64,000 nt of DNA from Gaoshiqia sp050178015 (GTDB taxonomy: Bacteria; Bacteroidota; Bacteroidia; Bacteroidales; Prolixibacteraceae). The notes below the pieces were generated by a model. It had not been told where the DNA came from and did not search any database. It was given only the letters and a program-made list of their open reading frames with translations. Location of the stretch: contig JBFXGM010000003.1 of NCBI GenBank assembly GCA_050178015.1, positions 124,001 to 188,000 on the forward strand, written 5' to 3'. Below, in pieces: positions 26,770-35,743 of this stretch. Made by a program: the position numbers and the translations under genes. Position 1 is the first letter of the stretch. Each line of letters opens with the position of its first letter.

Positions 26770-27743
26770 TATTCGTGGTTTAAAGGTTCAAAAATGCGCA
26801 CTTGTTTCCGGTTGAAATCCAGCAAAATCACCCGGTTATTATCATCTATGCATACGTCGGGCGCGTACGAATTTTCGTCAAAATGATCGGGCGATGCCAC
26901 TACCCCAACATATTCACCATGCTGGTCGTAAATCTTCACCCGAACAATTCCTTTTTCACTGGTAACAAATGAATTCCCGGGCATGATGGCCATATGGGCC
27001 GGGTTGCAACAGCCGCTGAATCCTTCGGTTTTCACCGATGATTTCGTCCAGGAAGTTCGAATGGCACCGTCGGCATTGAAATTCTCCAGGCTGTGACGAC
27101 CGGGGTCCACTGCCCATAAAAAACCTTCTTCGCTTAAAGCAACATCGAAATACGGGCTGGGAATGACGAAGCCGGGCACGCTTTTTTGCTCATCTTTTTC
27201 ACCAATACGGCGAACCAGCTCCCCGTCGTACCGACATTGATAAACCACGCGGTTTCCGGCATCGGCCACATACACGTATTGGTTCGAGACAGCCAGTGAC
27301 GTGATTACCGCCCTTGCACCGTAATCCTCCCAACTGCTAATTCCAGTTCCGTTTTTATCCAATTGTGCCACCTTGTTTGAAAAAGCCAGCCAAACCGATC
27401 CGTTTACGGCAATAGCAGTTGGCGAGTCTTCCAGTTGTATTTGTTTTATTAACTGTCCGGATTCGTTCAGTTGAATCAGACTGCTGTCGGCAATTACATA
27501 AATGACCCCATCGTGGTATGCAATCCCCTTCGGTTCAGAAACGGACAGGCGCAGGGCTTTTACTTCTTTGTAAATAACTTCCGAGGAATCGACTTGTGCG
27601 AATTCGCTAACGTCAAAGGCATAGGGATTTTCAATATTTTTTCCCCTGCGGTTCACCAAAAAATCGCGTACAATCATGCTAGCGATGGTTATCGCCAAGA
27701 TTGTTAGGATCAGGTTGATATATTTCCGGTTCTTCATCTTCAA
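26769..27743 (-). CDS. NHL-repeat six-bladed beta-propeller, membrane-anchored
   Basis: 324 aa. An N-terminal helix (LILTILAITIASMIV) anchors a propeller of NHL blades (VYVADAGNRVVYQCRYDGELVRR, FLWAVDPGRHSLENFNADG). A distinctive GCCNPAHMAIMPG block is followed by VTSEKGIVRVKIYDQHGEYV. The paired Cys in a conserved-looking loop could bind metal or form a disulfide. From memory this block also occurs in NHL proteins of planctomycetes and verrucomicrobia. ATG 27737 is an alternative start. It is coupled by a 1-base overlap to the small Tat protein, placing it in the redox operon. Confidence 0.85.
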   Translation of the reverse strand: MKMKNRKYINLILTILAITIASMIVRDFLVNRRGKNIENPYAFDVSEFAQVDSSEVIYKEVKALRLSVSEPKGIAYHDGVIYVIADSSLIQLNESGQLIKQIQLEDSPTAIAVNGSVWLAFSNKVAQLDKNGTGISSWEDYGARAVITSLAVSNQYVYVADAGNRVVYQCRYDGELVRRIGEKDEQKSVPGFVIPSPYFDVALSEEGFLWAVDPGRHSLENFNADGAIRTSWTKSSVKTEGFSGCCNPAHMAIMPGNSFVTSEKGIVRVKIYDQHGEYVGVVASPDHFDENSYAPDVCIDDNNRVILLDFNRKQVRIFEPLNHE

Positions 27744-27797
27744 GTTTCAGGTTTCAGGTTTCATCCGCCAGCTGGCGGACAAGTTCCAAGTTTCAAG
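27742..27797. repeat. Intergenic repeat with perfect 16-bp palindrome
   Basis: Tandem AAGTTTCAGGTTTCAGGTTTC is followed by the perfect palindrome TCCGCCAGCTGGCGGA (27764-27779) and a further CAAGTTTCAAG. It fills the only sizeable gap inside the operon between 27801 and the NHL gene and probably belongs to a dispersed Bacteroidota repeat family. Confidence 0.6.
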
Positions 27798-27800
27798 AAA

Positions 27801-29225
27801 TCACTGCATTCCGATGTCCAGGCACACCATGGTTTTTGAATCGCGCATCAGCAAACGCCCGTCGGCAATGGCCAGCGGCGCCCATGCATCGTGCCCGTCT
27901 ATGATTTTTTTCTGCGCCAGCTGGATGTATTGTTTCGTGTCGGGTTTTATCATGGTCAGTGTTCCGTCGTCGCTCAGGATGTACATTTTCCCATCGGCGA
28001 TCAGGTAAGGCCCCAATCCGAAACGCGTGGTTTTGCCCGAGGCCCATATAATTTTCTGCACATCGTCGGGATGCACGCACACCAACTGGTTCCGGTTGGC
28101 CCCGCCATCCTTGGGCAGGATGCCGAGCATGTGCCCTTCCCAGATCACCGGCGTTTGCTGCTCGCAGGCCAGTCCATCTTTGGGCGAATATTCGGTCAGC
28201 ACTTCTACCTGGAATTGATCGCCATCAGGAACCACTTTTATCATCATGCTACCTGCCCCGTAGCCTGCGGTCAGGAAAACACGCCCATCGTCGAAGATAA
28301 CCGGCGAAGGCGCGACGACCGAGTGATTCCAGGCGTTGCTTTGCCAAAGTATTTTACCTTCATCCGGCCCGTCGGCTGCTACGCCGCACACCCCTCCGGC
28401 AGCGCTGTACACATACATGTTGCGGCCATTCAGGGTCATGGGCAATATGGACGAGTGCGACATTTTCCATTGCATCTCGTTCGGGGATTCCCAAAGCACT
28501 TCGCCGGTGTGAATGTCCACCGCGATCATAATGGCCCGGCCTCCCGGCGCAAGGATTACCTTATCGCCGTCTATCAGCGGACATTGGGCCGTGTACCATT
28601 GCGGAATTTCGGTGTTGTATTCGCTCATCATGTCGAGCCCCCACTTAAAATCGCCGGTCAGCCGATCGACACACATGACCTGACATCTCGGGCCGATGGT
28701 GACCACGTGCTCTTCGGTGACAGCAGGTACGGTACGCGACATACCGTGGTTTCGCTTGACATGGATTTCGTAGGAACGTCGCCAGATTTCTTTCCCGTCG
28801 GCAAACGAAAAGCAGCGCAAGGCGTCTTCGCGTTTCTCCTCGTCGTAGTCGAGCAAATACACCATCCCCTTGTAAATAGCGGGGCCGGCGTGCCCTTCGC
28901 CCAATTCGACCGACCACAACACCTCGGGTTCATCGGCTTTCCAACTGTCTTTCAGGTTTTGTTTTTCGCTAACGATATTATCGAAGTTCTCGCCCCGGAA
29001 ACGTGGCCAGGTGCCCTTCATTTCGGGCGCCGAATGTTCAAACAGATTGAAATGTTCGCCGATATTGACGATTTCCTGCACCAGGTTGCCGGCCTGACGG
29101 TTGTCTTCGCCCGGCATGCTCGCCTGAAAAGCTTTGGTCGGATCGTTGGTCAACCAAAAAACAAACGATGCGATTCCTGCCAGGGCGATTCCTCCAACCA
29201 GTATATTTTTCAATATTCCGTTCAC
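27801..29225 (-). CDS. PQQ-like beta-propeller with N-terminal membrane helix
   Basis: 474 aa. The N-terminal helix (ILVGGIALAGIASFVFWL) has no obvious cleavage site, so the protein is probably anchored with the propeller outside. The first blade begins TWPRFRGENF. Later blades include GKEIWRRSYEIHVKRNHGMS and TGEVLWESPNEMQWKMSHSS, with a C-terminal closing strand LLMRDSKTMVCLDIG. It is separated by a single base from the upstream propeller gene, so the two are expressed together. Substrate or partner is unknown. Confidence 0.85.
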   Translation of the reverse strand: MNGILKNILVGGIALAGIASFVFWLTNDPTKAFQASMPGEDNRQAGNLVQEIVNIGEHFNLFEHSAPEMKGTWPRFRGENFDNIVSEKQNLKDSWKADEPEVLWSVELGEGHAGPAIYKGMVYLLDYDEEKREDALRCFSFADGKEIWRRSYEIHVKRNHGMSRTVPAVTEEHVVTIGPRCQVMCVDRLTGDFKWGLDMMSEYNTEIPQWYTAQCPLIDGDKVILAPGGRAIMIAVDIHTGEVLWESPNEMQWKMSHSSILPMTLNGRNMYVYSAAGGVCGVAADGPDEGKILWQSNAWNHSVVAPSPVIFDDGRVFLTAGYGAGSMMIKVVPDGDQFQVEVLTEYSPKDGLACEQQTPVIWEGHMLGILPKDGGANRNQLVCVHPDDVQKIIWASGKTTRFGLGPYLIADGKMYILSDDGTLTMIKPDTKQYIQLAQKKIIDGHDAWAPLAIADGRLLMRDSKTMVCLDIGMQ

Positions 29226-29226
29226 C

Positions 29227-30468
29227 TTATTCTTTCAAGTTATACACCATCAACACTTCGCCATGCCGCAAAAACAGCTTTCCGTCCAAAATATACGGAT
29301 GCGCCCAGTGGGGGCCGCTTCCCTTTTGTATTTGGAATGAACTGATAACCTGAAAGCCGGAAGGATCGGGCTTGACAATGGCCACATTACCTTTTTGTTC
29401 TTCATAGATGTACAGTAAGCCATCGGCAAAAACGATGGCCCCCTTGGTGTTCCAGGGCTGATTATAGGTTATTCCCCCGGTTTTCCAGTTCATGCACAAC
29501 CAGTTACCTTTTCGGTTGTTTTCCCAGTTCGAGCCGTAGATGAAGCCATCCAGTTCGATGAGCCCGTGATGGTGATTATCGAAAATGGTATCGGTAAATA
29601 CTTCTGTAAATCCATCCTGATTTTCATTCACCTTCAACATTTTGGCCGGATAATCATATCCCATCGACAGAAAAATCTCATCGCCTTTAAACAAAGGAAT
29701 ATTAGTCCAGATCAACCCTGGCTGGTCCGACCATTTTTCGTGCTCATAATATTGATAGGTCATTTTCACTTCGCCCGTTTCCGGATTAACTACCAGCAGG
29801 TTTGTGGCGGTAACGGCCAAAATATAGCGCCGCCCATCCAACGTGTACAAGGTTGGGGAAGCGTACGAGCGTTGTCCGCCCGCGCTTGGGGTTTCCCATA
29901 CTTTTTCACCTGTCATTTTGTTGAAAGCAACCACCGAGGTTTCGGTCCCTCCTGGTGTACAGATCACTTTGTCATCCACAATTAACACCGATTCCGAAAC
30001 GCCCCAGATGTGCCAGTCGGCTTTGAAATCCCGGTCAACATTCACTTTCCAGTTGATGGCGCCGGTTTCAGCATTCAGGCAAACCAGTTCGCCAATGCCG
30101 CTGACCAAATAAATCCGGTCGTCTTCGATGGTGGGTGTGCTGCGGGTATCGGGAAACGATTTTTTCCAGGATTCGCCGTAAGGCACTTGCCATTTTTTGT
30201 TCCCTTCAAAATCGAGGCAGGTCAGGTAATCCAGCGTATCGATCATGCCGGTGGCATAAATGTATTTCCCGTTTGAAATGACAGATGAATATCCTTTGCC
30301 AATCCCTTCAAATTCGAGCAATCGCTCGGGACCAGTTTCGGGCCAGGTCTGCAACAAGCCGGTTTCGGTAAATTTTCCATCCCTGTTTGGACCACGGAAT
30401 TGAAAGATTTGGGCATCTACAGAAAGTCCCAACAAAAGAGTAAAAAGAATAATAGCGGAGCGCTTCAT
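29227..30468 (-). CDS. Exported PQQ-like beta-propeller protein
   Basis: 413 aa with a cleavable signal (IILFTLLLGLSVDAQ) and mature start IFQFRGPNRDGKFTE. Blades follow the pattern YLVSGIGELVCLNAETGAINWK and TGEKVWETPSAGGQRSYAS. It resembles the next protein upstream (30517-31731) closely in length, blade wording (FFTPGG/CTPGG, GxGEIxCLxxExGxxxWK) and C-terminal ending (ILDGKLFLRHGEVLMVYNL), suggesting tandem duplication. No cysteines or heme motifs appear. Confidence 0.87.
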   Translation of the reverse strand: MKRSAIILFTLLLGLSVDAQIFQFRGPNRDGKFTETGLLQTWPETGPERLLEFEGIGKGYSSVISNGKYIYATGMIDTLDYLTCLDFEGNKKWQVPYGESWKKSFPDTRSTPTIEDDRIYLVSGIGELVCLNAETGAINWKVNVDRDFKADWHIWGVSESVLIVDDKVICTPGGTETSVVAFNKMTGEKVWETPSAGGQRSYASPTLYTLDGRRYILAVTATNLLVVNPETGEVKMTYQYYEHEKWSDQPGLIWTNIPLFKGDEIFLSMGYDYPAKMLKVNENQDGFTEVFTDTIFDNHHHGLIELDGFIYGSNWENNRKGNWLCMNWKTGGITYNQPWNTKGAIVFADGLLYIYEEQKGNVAIVKPDPSGFQVISSFQIQKGSGPHWAHPYILDGKLFLRHGEVLMVYNLKE

Positions 30469-30516
30469 TTAATTGGTTTTAATGTTTTCATAAGTTATTT
30501 CCCCGGAACAACCGGG

Positions 30517-31731
30517 TTATGCCGAAATTTTATAAGCAATCAATACGTTTCCGTGGCGTACGTACAGAATGCCGTTATGTACCACCGGATGCGCCCAATG
30601 TTGGGCCGTACCCATTTCAACCTTTGTTTTTGAAATGACATCTAATTTAGTCGGATTTGGATTTACCAGAGCCAGTTCGCCGCGATCGGTGTACAGGATT
30701 AATTTATTGCCGGCCATGATAATTACGCCATTTCCCAATTCAGTGGAGTTCCATTTTTCTTCGCCGGTTTTCCAATCCAGGCAGAACCAGCCACGCGATT
30801 TCTGGCCCGAACCATACAGGTAACCATTCGTTAAAATAGCGCCGCCCATTTGGCTGTCCATCTTGTTGGTACTCCAGGCTTTTGTAACCGATGAACCATC
30901 TTCACTCAACAATAGTTTCACACCGCCTTGACCGTAACCGCTGAAGCAATACAAAGCGCCATCCTGAAAAATAGGTGTATTGGGATGAATGTTGTATTGA
31001 TTGGGATGCGGATAGCTCCACAGCAGTTTGCCATCTTTAGTATCAACAGCGATTATCACGTTTGCAGTATGTGTAACCAGAATGTTCCGCCCGGGTAGTT
31101 TTACCAGTTTGGGAGTACAGTAAGCTGCTGATTCGCCTTTACCAGCGCTTTTCCAAATCAGTTTTCCGGTCATGCGGTCGAGGGCGATGAGATTAAACTC
31201 TTTTCCTCCCGGTGTAAAATAGAGCCGGTCACCGTCGGCCAGGATCGTTTCATTGAACCCCCAGCGTAGATGTTCGGAGCCAAAATCTTTGTCCAGCGCT
31301 TTTTTCCATACCAGGTTGCCTTGTTCCAGGTCCAGGCAAATTATTTCGCCATAACCCGACACCAAATAGGCCATTTGGCCAACAATAGTAGGGCTGGTCC
31401 GTGCGCCGGGATAGCTTACTTCAAATTCCTTTCCGTAGGTCAGTTTCTTTTCCAATTTGCCGTTTTCAGTGAAAATATAAAGGTACCCGGTATTATCAGT
31501 CATTCCCGTGCAATAGATTTTCCCGTTGGCAAACGAGGGGCTCGAAAAGCCTTCGCCTAACCCGTCGAAATGCCAAAGCACTTCAGGACCGGTGGCCGGC
31601 CATTCGGCCAATAAGTTGGGGGCGGAATATTTACCCTCGGAATTGTCACCCCGCCAATGAGTCGGAGTTTGGGCATTCAGTGCAACAGCACTTAAAATAA
31701 GAAGAAGTATTACAGATAGTTGCTTTCTCAT
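30517..31731 (-). CDS. Exported PQQ-like beta-propeller protein, first gene of the redox cluster
   Basis: 404 aa. Signal peptide (SVILLLILSAVALNAQ), then PTHWRGDNSEGKYSAPNLL and blades such as AYLVSGYGEIICLDLEQGNL and TGKLIWKSAGKGESAAYCTP. It ends HPVVHNGILYVRHGNVLIAY, almost the same closing strand as the 29227-30468 protein, so the two are probable tandem paralogues. A TAAATTTG -7 box lies 28 bp upstream on the minus strand, which makes this the likely promoter-proximal gene of the whole 17.7-31.7 kb set. Confidence 0.87.
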   Translation of the reverse strand: MRKQLSVILLLILSAVALNAQTPTHWRGDNSEGKYSAPNLLAEWPATGPEVLWHFDGLGEGFSSPSFANGKIYCTGMTDNTGYLYIFTENGKLEKKLTYGKEFEVSYPGARTSPTIVGQMAYLVSGYGEIICLDLEQGNLVWKKALDKDFGSEHLRWGFNETILADGDRLYFTPGGKEFNLIALDRMTGKLIWKSAGKGESAAYCTPKLVKLPGRNILVTHTANVIIAVDTKDGKLLWSYPHPNQYNIHPNTPIFQDGALYCFSGYGQGGVKLLLSEDGSSVTKAWSTNKMDSQMGGAILTNGYLYGSGQKSRGWFCLDWKTGEEKWNSTELGNGVIIMAGNKLILYTDRGELALVNPNPTKLDVISKTKVEMGTAQHWAHPVVHNGILYVRHGNVLIAYKISA

Positions 31732-31759
31732 GGATGAATAGTTAAAGATTATGGTGTCC

Positions 31760-31767
31760 CAAATTTA
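31760..31767 (-). promoter_or_regulatory. -7 promoter box for the redox cluster
   Basis: On the minus strand it reads TAAATTTG, matching TAnnTTTG. No convincing -33 TTTG is present at the right distance. The predicted leader is about 20 nt. Confidence 0.4.
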
Positions 31768-31991
31768 TTAAGGAAAGACCAGATTACCCAGGCAACTATT
31801 GAATTTAATCAGCTTCTAAATAGTTAAACTTGTTAACAAGTGTTATGTTTAAAAATAATGCACAAATATCTGATTTCTATTTAATTGCGTATAAACTTCC
31901 CATTTCACAAATCACGACAGATAAATTGTTTTTCAGGTACTCTCAATTTGGTTTGGAATTGCAATTAGTCATTGGAAGGGTGATTTTTCAT
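31768..31991. other. Intergenic region with no recognised gene
   Basis: AT-rich stretch between the redox cluster promoter and the terminator of the sugar-oxidoreductase operon. A short plus-strand ORF (31830-32033) runs through the terminator and has no coding character that I can see. Confidence 0.5.
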
Positions 31992-32018
31992 AAAAAAAGC
32001 CCCCTGAAATCAGGAGGC
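31992..32018 (-). terminator. Terminator of the DUF1080 / sugar oxidoreductase operon
   Basis: On the minus strand GCCTCCTGA-TT-TCAGGGGGC is followed by seven T. It lies about 40 bp past the Gfo/Idh/MocA stop codon. Confidence 0.85.
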
Positions 32019-32055
32019 CATTTACGATTGTGAGATAACTGATGAATCAGAATTT

Positions 32056-33402
32056 TTACAGTTTCGGCTCCCAGCCGGGTTCGTACTCGCGCGACCACAA
32101 CTTCATGGCCTCGCGGTCGAAAATGTGACCGTTTTCGGTATTCACATCAAACGATTTACCGATGCGGTAGGAAATGTTGGCATAGTGAACCAGCATTTGG
32201 CTGACGGCGCCCATATCAATCGGCGAATTCAACTGGCTTGATTTTCCGCGGATATTATCAAAGAAATTCACCACGTGGGTATCGGTCATGTCGCCGCCAC
32301 CGCCAAGCGCAGTGCCGGCTTCGTTACTGGCAGCTTTGCTGTCGCGGACGAGTTTTCCGCTACGGTCGAAGAGCTTGTAACCACTACGATTGACAAAAAC
32401 AGTTCCTTCGGTTCCATAAATGATGGTGCCGCGATCGGAGCCGTAGGTGTTATAACCGTTGCGGCTTTTCCCGTCCCAAACGATGATTTTGTTTTCCGGA
32501 AAACGGAAACTGGCATCCATTGTATCGTACATTTCCCAGCCATCATTTTTAAAATGACGTTTAGCGGCCTGTACTTCCACAAATTCGGGATATTCCACCT
32601 GCAACGCCCAGCGCGCAATGTCGAGCTCGTGGGTGGCGTTGTTGCCAGTCTCGGCTGTTCCCCAGTTCCAACCGTACCAGTGCCAGTTATAGTCCCAGGT
32701 GTTGTGACGGTATTCCTCGCGCGGGGCCGGGCCTTGCCACAAGTCCCAGTCCAATCCTTCGGGCACAGGCGCTATTCTAGGCACAGGCACTTCACCCCGG
32801 TTATTGGAATAAAAAGCCACCGCGCGGTAGGCATTTCCAATCACACCGTTGTGTATTTCGCTGATGATTTCGATTGATTCGGGAGACGATCGTTGCTGAT
32901 TCCCCATTTGCACTACCTTGCCAAATTTTTGCTGGAAGGCCACTAATAGCTCGCCTTCTTGCGGACTGTGACTGCATGGTTTTTCAATGTAAACATGCTT
33001 TCCGGCTTGCATGGCCATCCAGGTGCCGGGGGCATGCCAATGATCGGGCGTGGCATTAAAAATGGCATCCACTTTCGGATCGGCAAACACTTCGCGAATG
33101 TCGTTCACTAAGGCCGCTTTACCGCTCACCTTTCCGGTCAGGTCCTTGGCAACGCGTTCACGCTGTTTTTTCATCACATCGCAGATGTATGCAAGATCGA
33201 CATTATTCTTTTTATCGATGATGGCCAGATAAAATGCCCCTACCCGCCGTCCGCAGCCCATGAGGGCTACACTCAAGCGATCGTTGGCGCCAACAATACG
33301 GCTGTAACTTTTGGCAGACATGCCCAAGGCCGAAGTGCCCAACGTAATCCCGGCTGCACCCGCAGCCGCTTTTCTCAAAAAATCTCTTCTGTTTGAACTC
33401 AT
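32056..33402 (-). CDS. Gfo/Idh/MocA-family oxidoreductase, Tat-exported
   Basis: 448 aa from ATG 33402; the ORF is open to 33522 but the upstream part is not homologous-looking and runs into the isomerase gene. The twin-arginine signal SNRRDFLRKAAAG is followed by the NAD(P) Rossmann region (VALMGCGRRVGAFYLAI) and the family's EKP motif (YIEKPCSHSPQEGE). The C-terminal alpha/beta domain contains NATHELDIARWAL. Export by Tat with bound cofactor is typical of the Bacteroidota members that oxidise sugars to 3-keto derivatives or reduce them back. The operon with a DUF1080 protein and a TIM-barrel isomerase supports keto-sugar chemistry; the actual substrate is not evident. Confidence 0.88.
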   Translation of the reverse strand: MSSNRRDFLRKAAAGAAGITLGTSALGMSAKSYSRIVGANDRLSVALMGCGRRVGAFYLAIIDKKNNVDLAYICDVMKKQRERVAKDLTGKVSGKAALVNDIREVFADPKVDAIFNATPDHWHAPGTWMAMQAGKHVYIEKPCSHSPQEGELLVAFQQKFGKVVQMGNQQRSSPESIEIISEIHNGVIGNAYRAVAFYSNNRGEVPVPRIAPVPEGLDWDLWQGPAPREEYRHNTWDYNWHWYGWNWGTAETGNNATHELDIARWALQVEYPEFVEVQAAKRHFKNDGWEMYDTMDASFRFPENKIIVWDGKSRNGYNTYGSDRGTIIYGTEGTVFVNRSGYKLFDRSGKLVRDSKAASNEAGTALGGGGDMTDTHVVNFFDNIRGKSSQLNSPIDMGAVSQMLVHYANISYRIGKSFDVNTENGHIFDREAMKLWSREYEPGWEPKL

Positions 33403-33418
33403 TATACTTGGTTTTAGG

Positions 33419-34258
33419 TTATTGTATCGTTGATAAAACGCCCCTGACATAGCCAACCGATTCGGCAAATCCGGCAAAGGGGTTGTCGCCATCTTTTTCG
33501 TATTCGAATGAAACAATGCCATCGTATTCCAGCTCTATCAAATCAGTCAGAAAGCTTTCAATATCGATGACACCCCGGCCTATTTCGCAGGTTGTTCCGT
33601 CGTGGTCGGCCTTGGTCACATCTTTAATGTGAATGTCAAGCACCCGGTCGAAATAGTCTTTCACATCCTGCGACGGATCGCGACCAATGCGCTTGGTGTG
33701 GCCAATGTCCACGCACAATCCCATGCGCGGGTCCATATCTTTTATCAGTAAATAGGCGCTTTCGGCGCTTGGATACAGCTTGTCGCCGGGTCCGTGGTTA
33801 TGAATGGCCAACTGAATGTCGTACTCCTTCACTTTATTTTCAACATAGGGCAGCAATTCGTGATTGGGCACGCCGACAATCATCCGCATCCCGCTTTTTT
33901 TTGCATATTCAAAAGCCTGGTCAACCTCCGCTTCGGTTGTCATGTAAATAACACCTCCAGCATACAGGTCAATCCCGGAGTTTTTGCATTTCTGCACCAA
34001 CTCGGCTATTTCATCATCCGTTGCATCCAGCCTCAGGTGGAAGCTTTTTAGCGACAAATGCTTCAATTCCAGTTGCTGCATAAAGGTCAGCATGGTATCG
34101 ATCGGGAATTTGCGGAAGGTGTAGGAAGCTACACCCATTTCAAATTTTACACTTTTCTTAATTATTTGTTCATCTGCATGCTGCCCACTTTGACAGGACG
34201 ATAACATCAAAACCGAAACAAGCAGCAAAAAAAAGCTGATTCGTTTTGCGTTGTTCAT
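33419..34258 (-). CDS. Sugar phosphate isomerase/epimerase-like TIM-barrel lipoprotein
   Basis: 279 aa. The lipobox VLMLSSC (Cys22) anchors a xylose-isomerase-like barrel (AP endonuclease family 2 fold). Likely metal ligands lie in IQLAIHNHGPGD, RMGLCVDIGHTKR and VLDIHIKDV, with a final Glu in GIVSFEYEKDGD. Family members epimerise, isomerise or eliminate keto sugars. It is exported, like the two enzymes beside it, so the three probably work on the same periplasmic sugar. It starts 7 bp after the DUF1080 gene. Confidence 0.85.
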   Translation of the reverse strand: MNNAKRISFFLLLVSVLMLSSCQSGQHADEQIIKKSVKFEMGVASYTFRKFPIDTMLTFMQQLELKHLSLKSFHLRLDATDDEIAELVQKCKNSGIDLYAGGVIYMTTEAEVDQAFEYAKKSGMRMIVGVPNHELLPYVENKVKEYDIQLAIHNHGPGDKLYPSAESAYLLIKDMDPRMGLCVDIGHTKRIGRDPSQDVKDYFDRVLDIHIKDVTKADHDGTTCEIGRGVIDIESFLTDLIELEYDGIVSFEYEKDGDNPFAGFAESVGYVRGVLSTIQ

Positions 34259-34265
34259 AGTTCAA

Positions 34266-35672
34266 TTAGTTTAGTTTCCTGATTTTTATACTTCTGAAAT
34301 GGACTTCATCGCCATGATCCTGAAGCAGGATGTGGCCTGATTGCCAATCGCCAAATCCTTCCCATTGGGCATATTTGCTTCGGGCAACCAAGGCATAAAA
34401 CGCCTGTGTCCCTCGCTCATATTCGAGTACTTTCCGGTTGTTTAGCCAGTGTTCGACATGCGACCCTGAAAATTCACCGGTTTCCAGATTATTTCCCTTC
34501 AGCCACTCATCCTTGCGAATACCACTTACCACCAAACGGGCCTGGTTCCATTCACCGGGTTTGTTAACGATTTTGTTTTTATGGGCAGGAATAAGGTCGT
34601 ACAACGAGCCAATGGTGCGGTTCCCATCAGTACCCATTTTGGCATCGGGATGCTTCTCATCGTCCAGGATTTGATATTCGAGTCCAATAGCTGACTGCGA
34701 GGTACCATACTTCTCCGTTATGTAGTATTTTATCCCGCTATTGGCGCCTTCGGTAATTTTGAAATCGAGTTTCAATTCAAACATCGAATACTCTTCCACT
34801 GTAACAATGTCGCCGCCATTTCCGGATTCAGCGCCTTCGGCAGCTTCAACAATCAACACACCGTCCTGCACCTTCCATCCTTTAGTAGGGAAATCATCCT
34901 TACCGGCGCCTCGCCAACCTTTTGTTGTTTTGCCATCGAAAAGAAGCTCCCATCCCTGGGCACGCTCCTGTGGCGACAAATAATTCGGGACCAAATTGAC
35001 CACCGGAATATCAGTCCAGGCACTTTGCTTGAGATTTTCCGTTTGAATCCGGATGTTCCGCCATTTAATCTGCTTTCCAGCCTGCGATGCATCATTGATG
35101 GAATGTACCTGCAAGGCGATAAAGCCTTCGGCGGTCATGTCATCCACCAGGTCAGCACAGGGGACTCCATTCACCCAGGTACGTATTGAATTGCCAATGG
35201 CCTCAATACGGTAGTGGTTCCATTCGCCACGGCGAAAAGCGGTCCTTCCTGCCGGATTCTGATCGAGTGGATACAACCAGCCGCGCCGGGCTTCATCGTA
35301 AATGCCGCCGCTCCAGGCCCGCGCTGCCGGATCCACTTCGCATTGATAGCCATGAACACGGCCATCCTCATAATCTGCAGAACTTATACTTCTGAATTGA
35401 ACACCGGAGTTCATCTCATTGTCAACCAGCAATTCCAATTCTAAAATAAAATCACCGTAATTTTTTTCGGTAGCCAAAAACGAGTTGGGCGTATTAGGCA
35501 CGGTGGTGCCCACAATTTCGCCGTTTATTACTTCGTACCTTGCCTTACCATTTAATTGTTTCCATCCGGTCAGGTCTTTCCCGTTAAACAAGTTGGTCCA
35601 TCCATCTGCTGAAGCATGGGTCACAAACCCACAGGCAGCAATCAAAAGGATAAATCGTGTAATTCGTTTCAT
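34266..35672 (-). CDS. Tandem DUF1080 protein (3-keto-disaccharide hydrolase-type)
   Basis: 468 aa with a signal peptide (FILLIAACGFVTHASA). Two DUF1080 jelly-roll domains are visible. The first opens GWTNLFNGKDLTGWKQLNG and contains NSGVQFRS. The second opens GWELLFDGKTTKGWRGAG and contains NSGIKYYI. DUF1080 has been linked to cleavage of 3-keto-glycosides after oxidation by Gfo/Idh/MocA enzymes. First gene of the operon, divergent from a membrane-bound regulator. Which of the two domains is catalytic cannot be told from sequence alone. Confidence 0.85.
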   Translation of the reverse strand: MKRITRFILLIAACGFVTHASADGWTNLFNGKDLTGWKQLNGKARYEVINGEIVGTTVPNTPNSFLATEKNYGDFILELELLVDNEMNSGVQFRSISSADYEDGRVHGYQCEVDPAARAWSGGIYDEARRGWLYPLDQNPAGRTAFRRGEWNHYRIEAIGNSIRTWVNGVPCADLVDDMTAEGFIALQVHSINDASQAGKQIKWRNIRIQTENLKQSAWTDIPVVNLVPNYLSPQERAQGWELLFDGKTTKGWRGAGKDDFPTKGWKVQDGVLIVEAAEGAESGNGGDIVTVEEYSMFELKLDFKITEGANSGIKYYITEKYGTSQSAIGLEYQILDDEKHPDAKMGTDGNRTIGSLYDLIPAHKNKIVNKPGEWNQARLVVSGIRKDEWLKGNNLETGEFSGSHVEHWLNNRKVLEYERGTQAFYALVARSKYAQWEGFGDWQSGHILLQDHGDEVHFRSIKIRKLN

Positions 35673-35743
35673 TTTTTTATTGGTATTAGTTATTTCCCCA
35701 TTTGTGGGAGCAGGGTGAAATTAGGAAATTCTCATTTTTTAGG

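Noticed and set aside
27891..29345. Plus-strand ORF of 484 codons
   Set aside because: Antisense to a well-formed propeller gene and no recognisable domain; a shadow frame.
17661..31731. Calling the propellers PQQ-dependent dehydrogenases
   Set aside because: Only the fold is evident; PQQ-binding residues cannot be confirmed and no PQQ biosynthesis gene is present.
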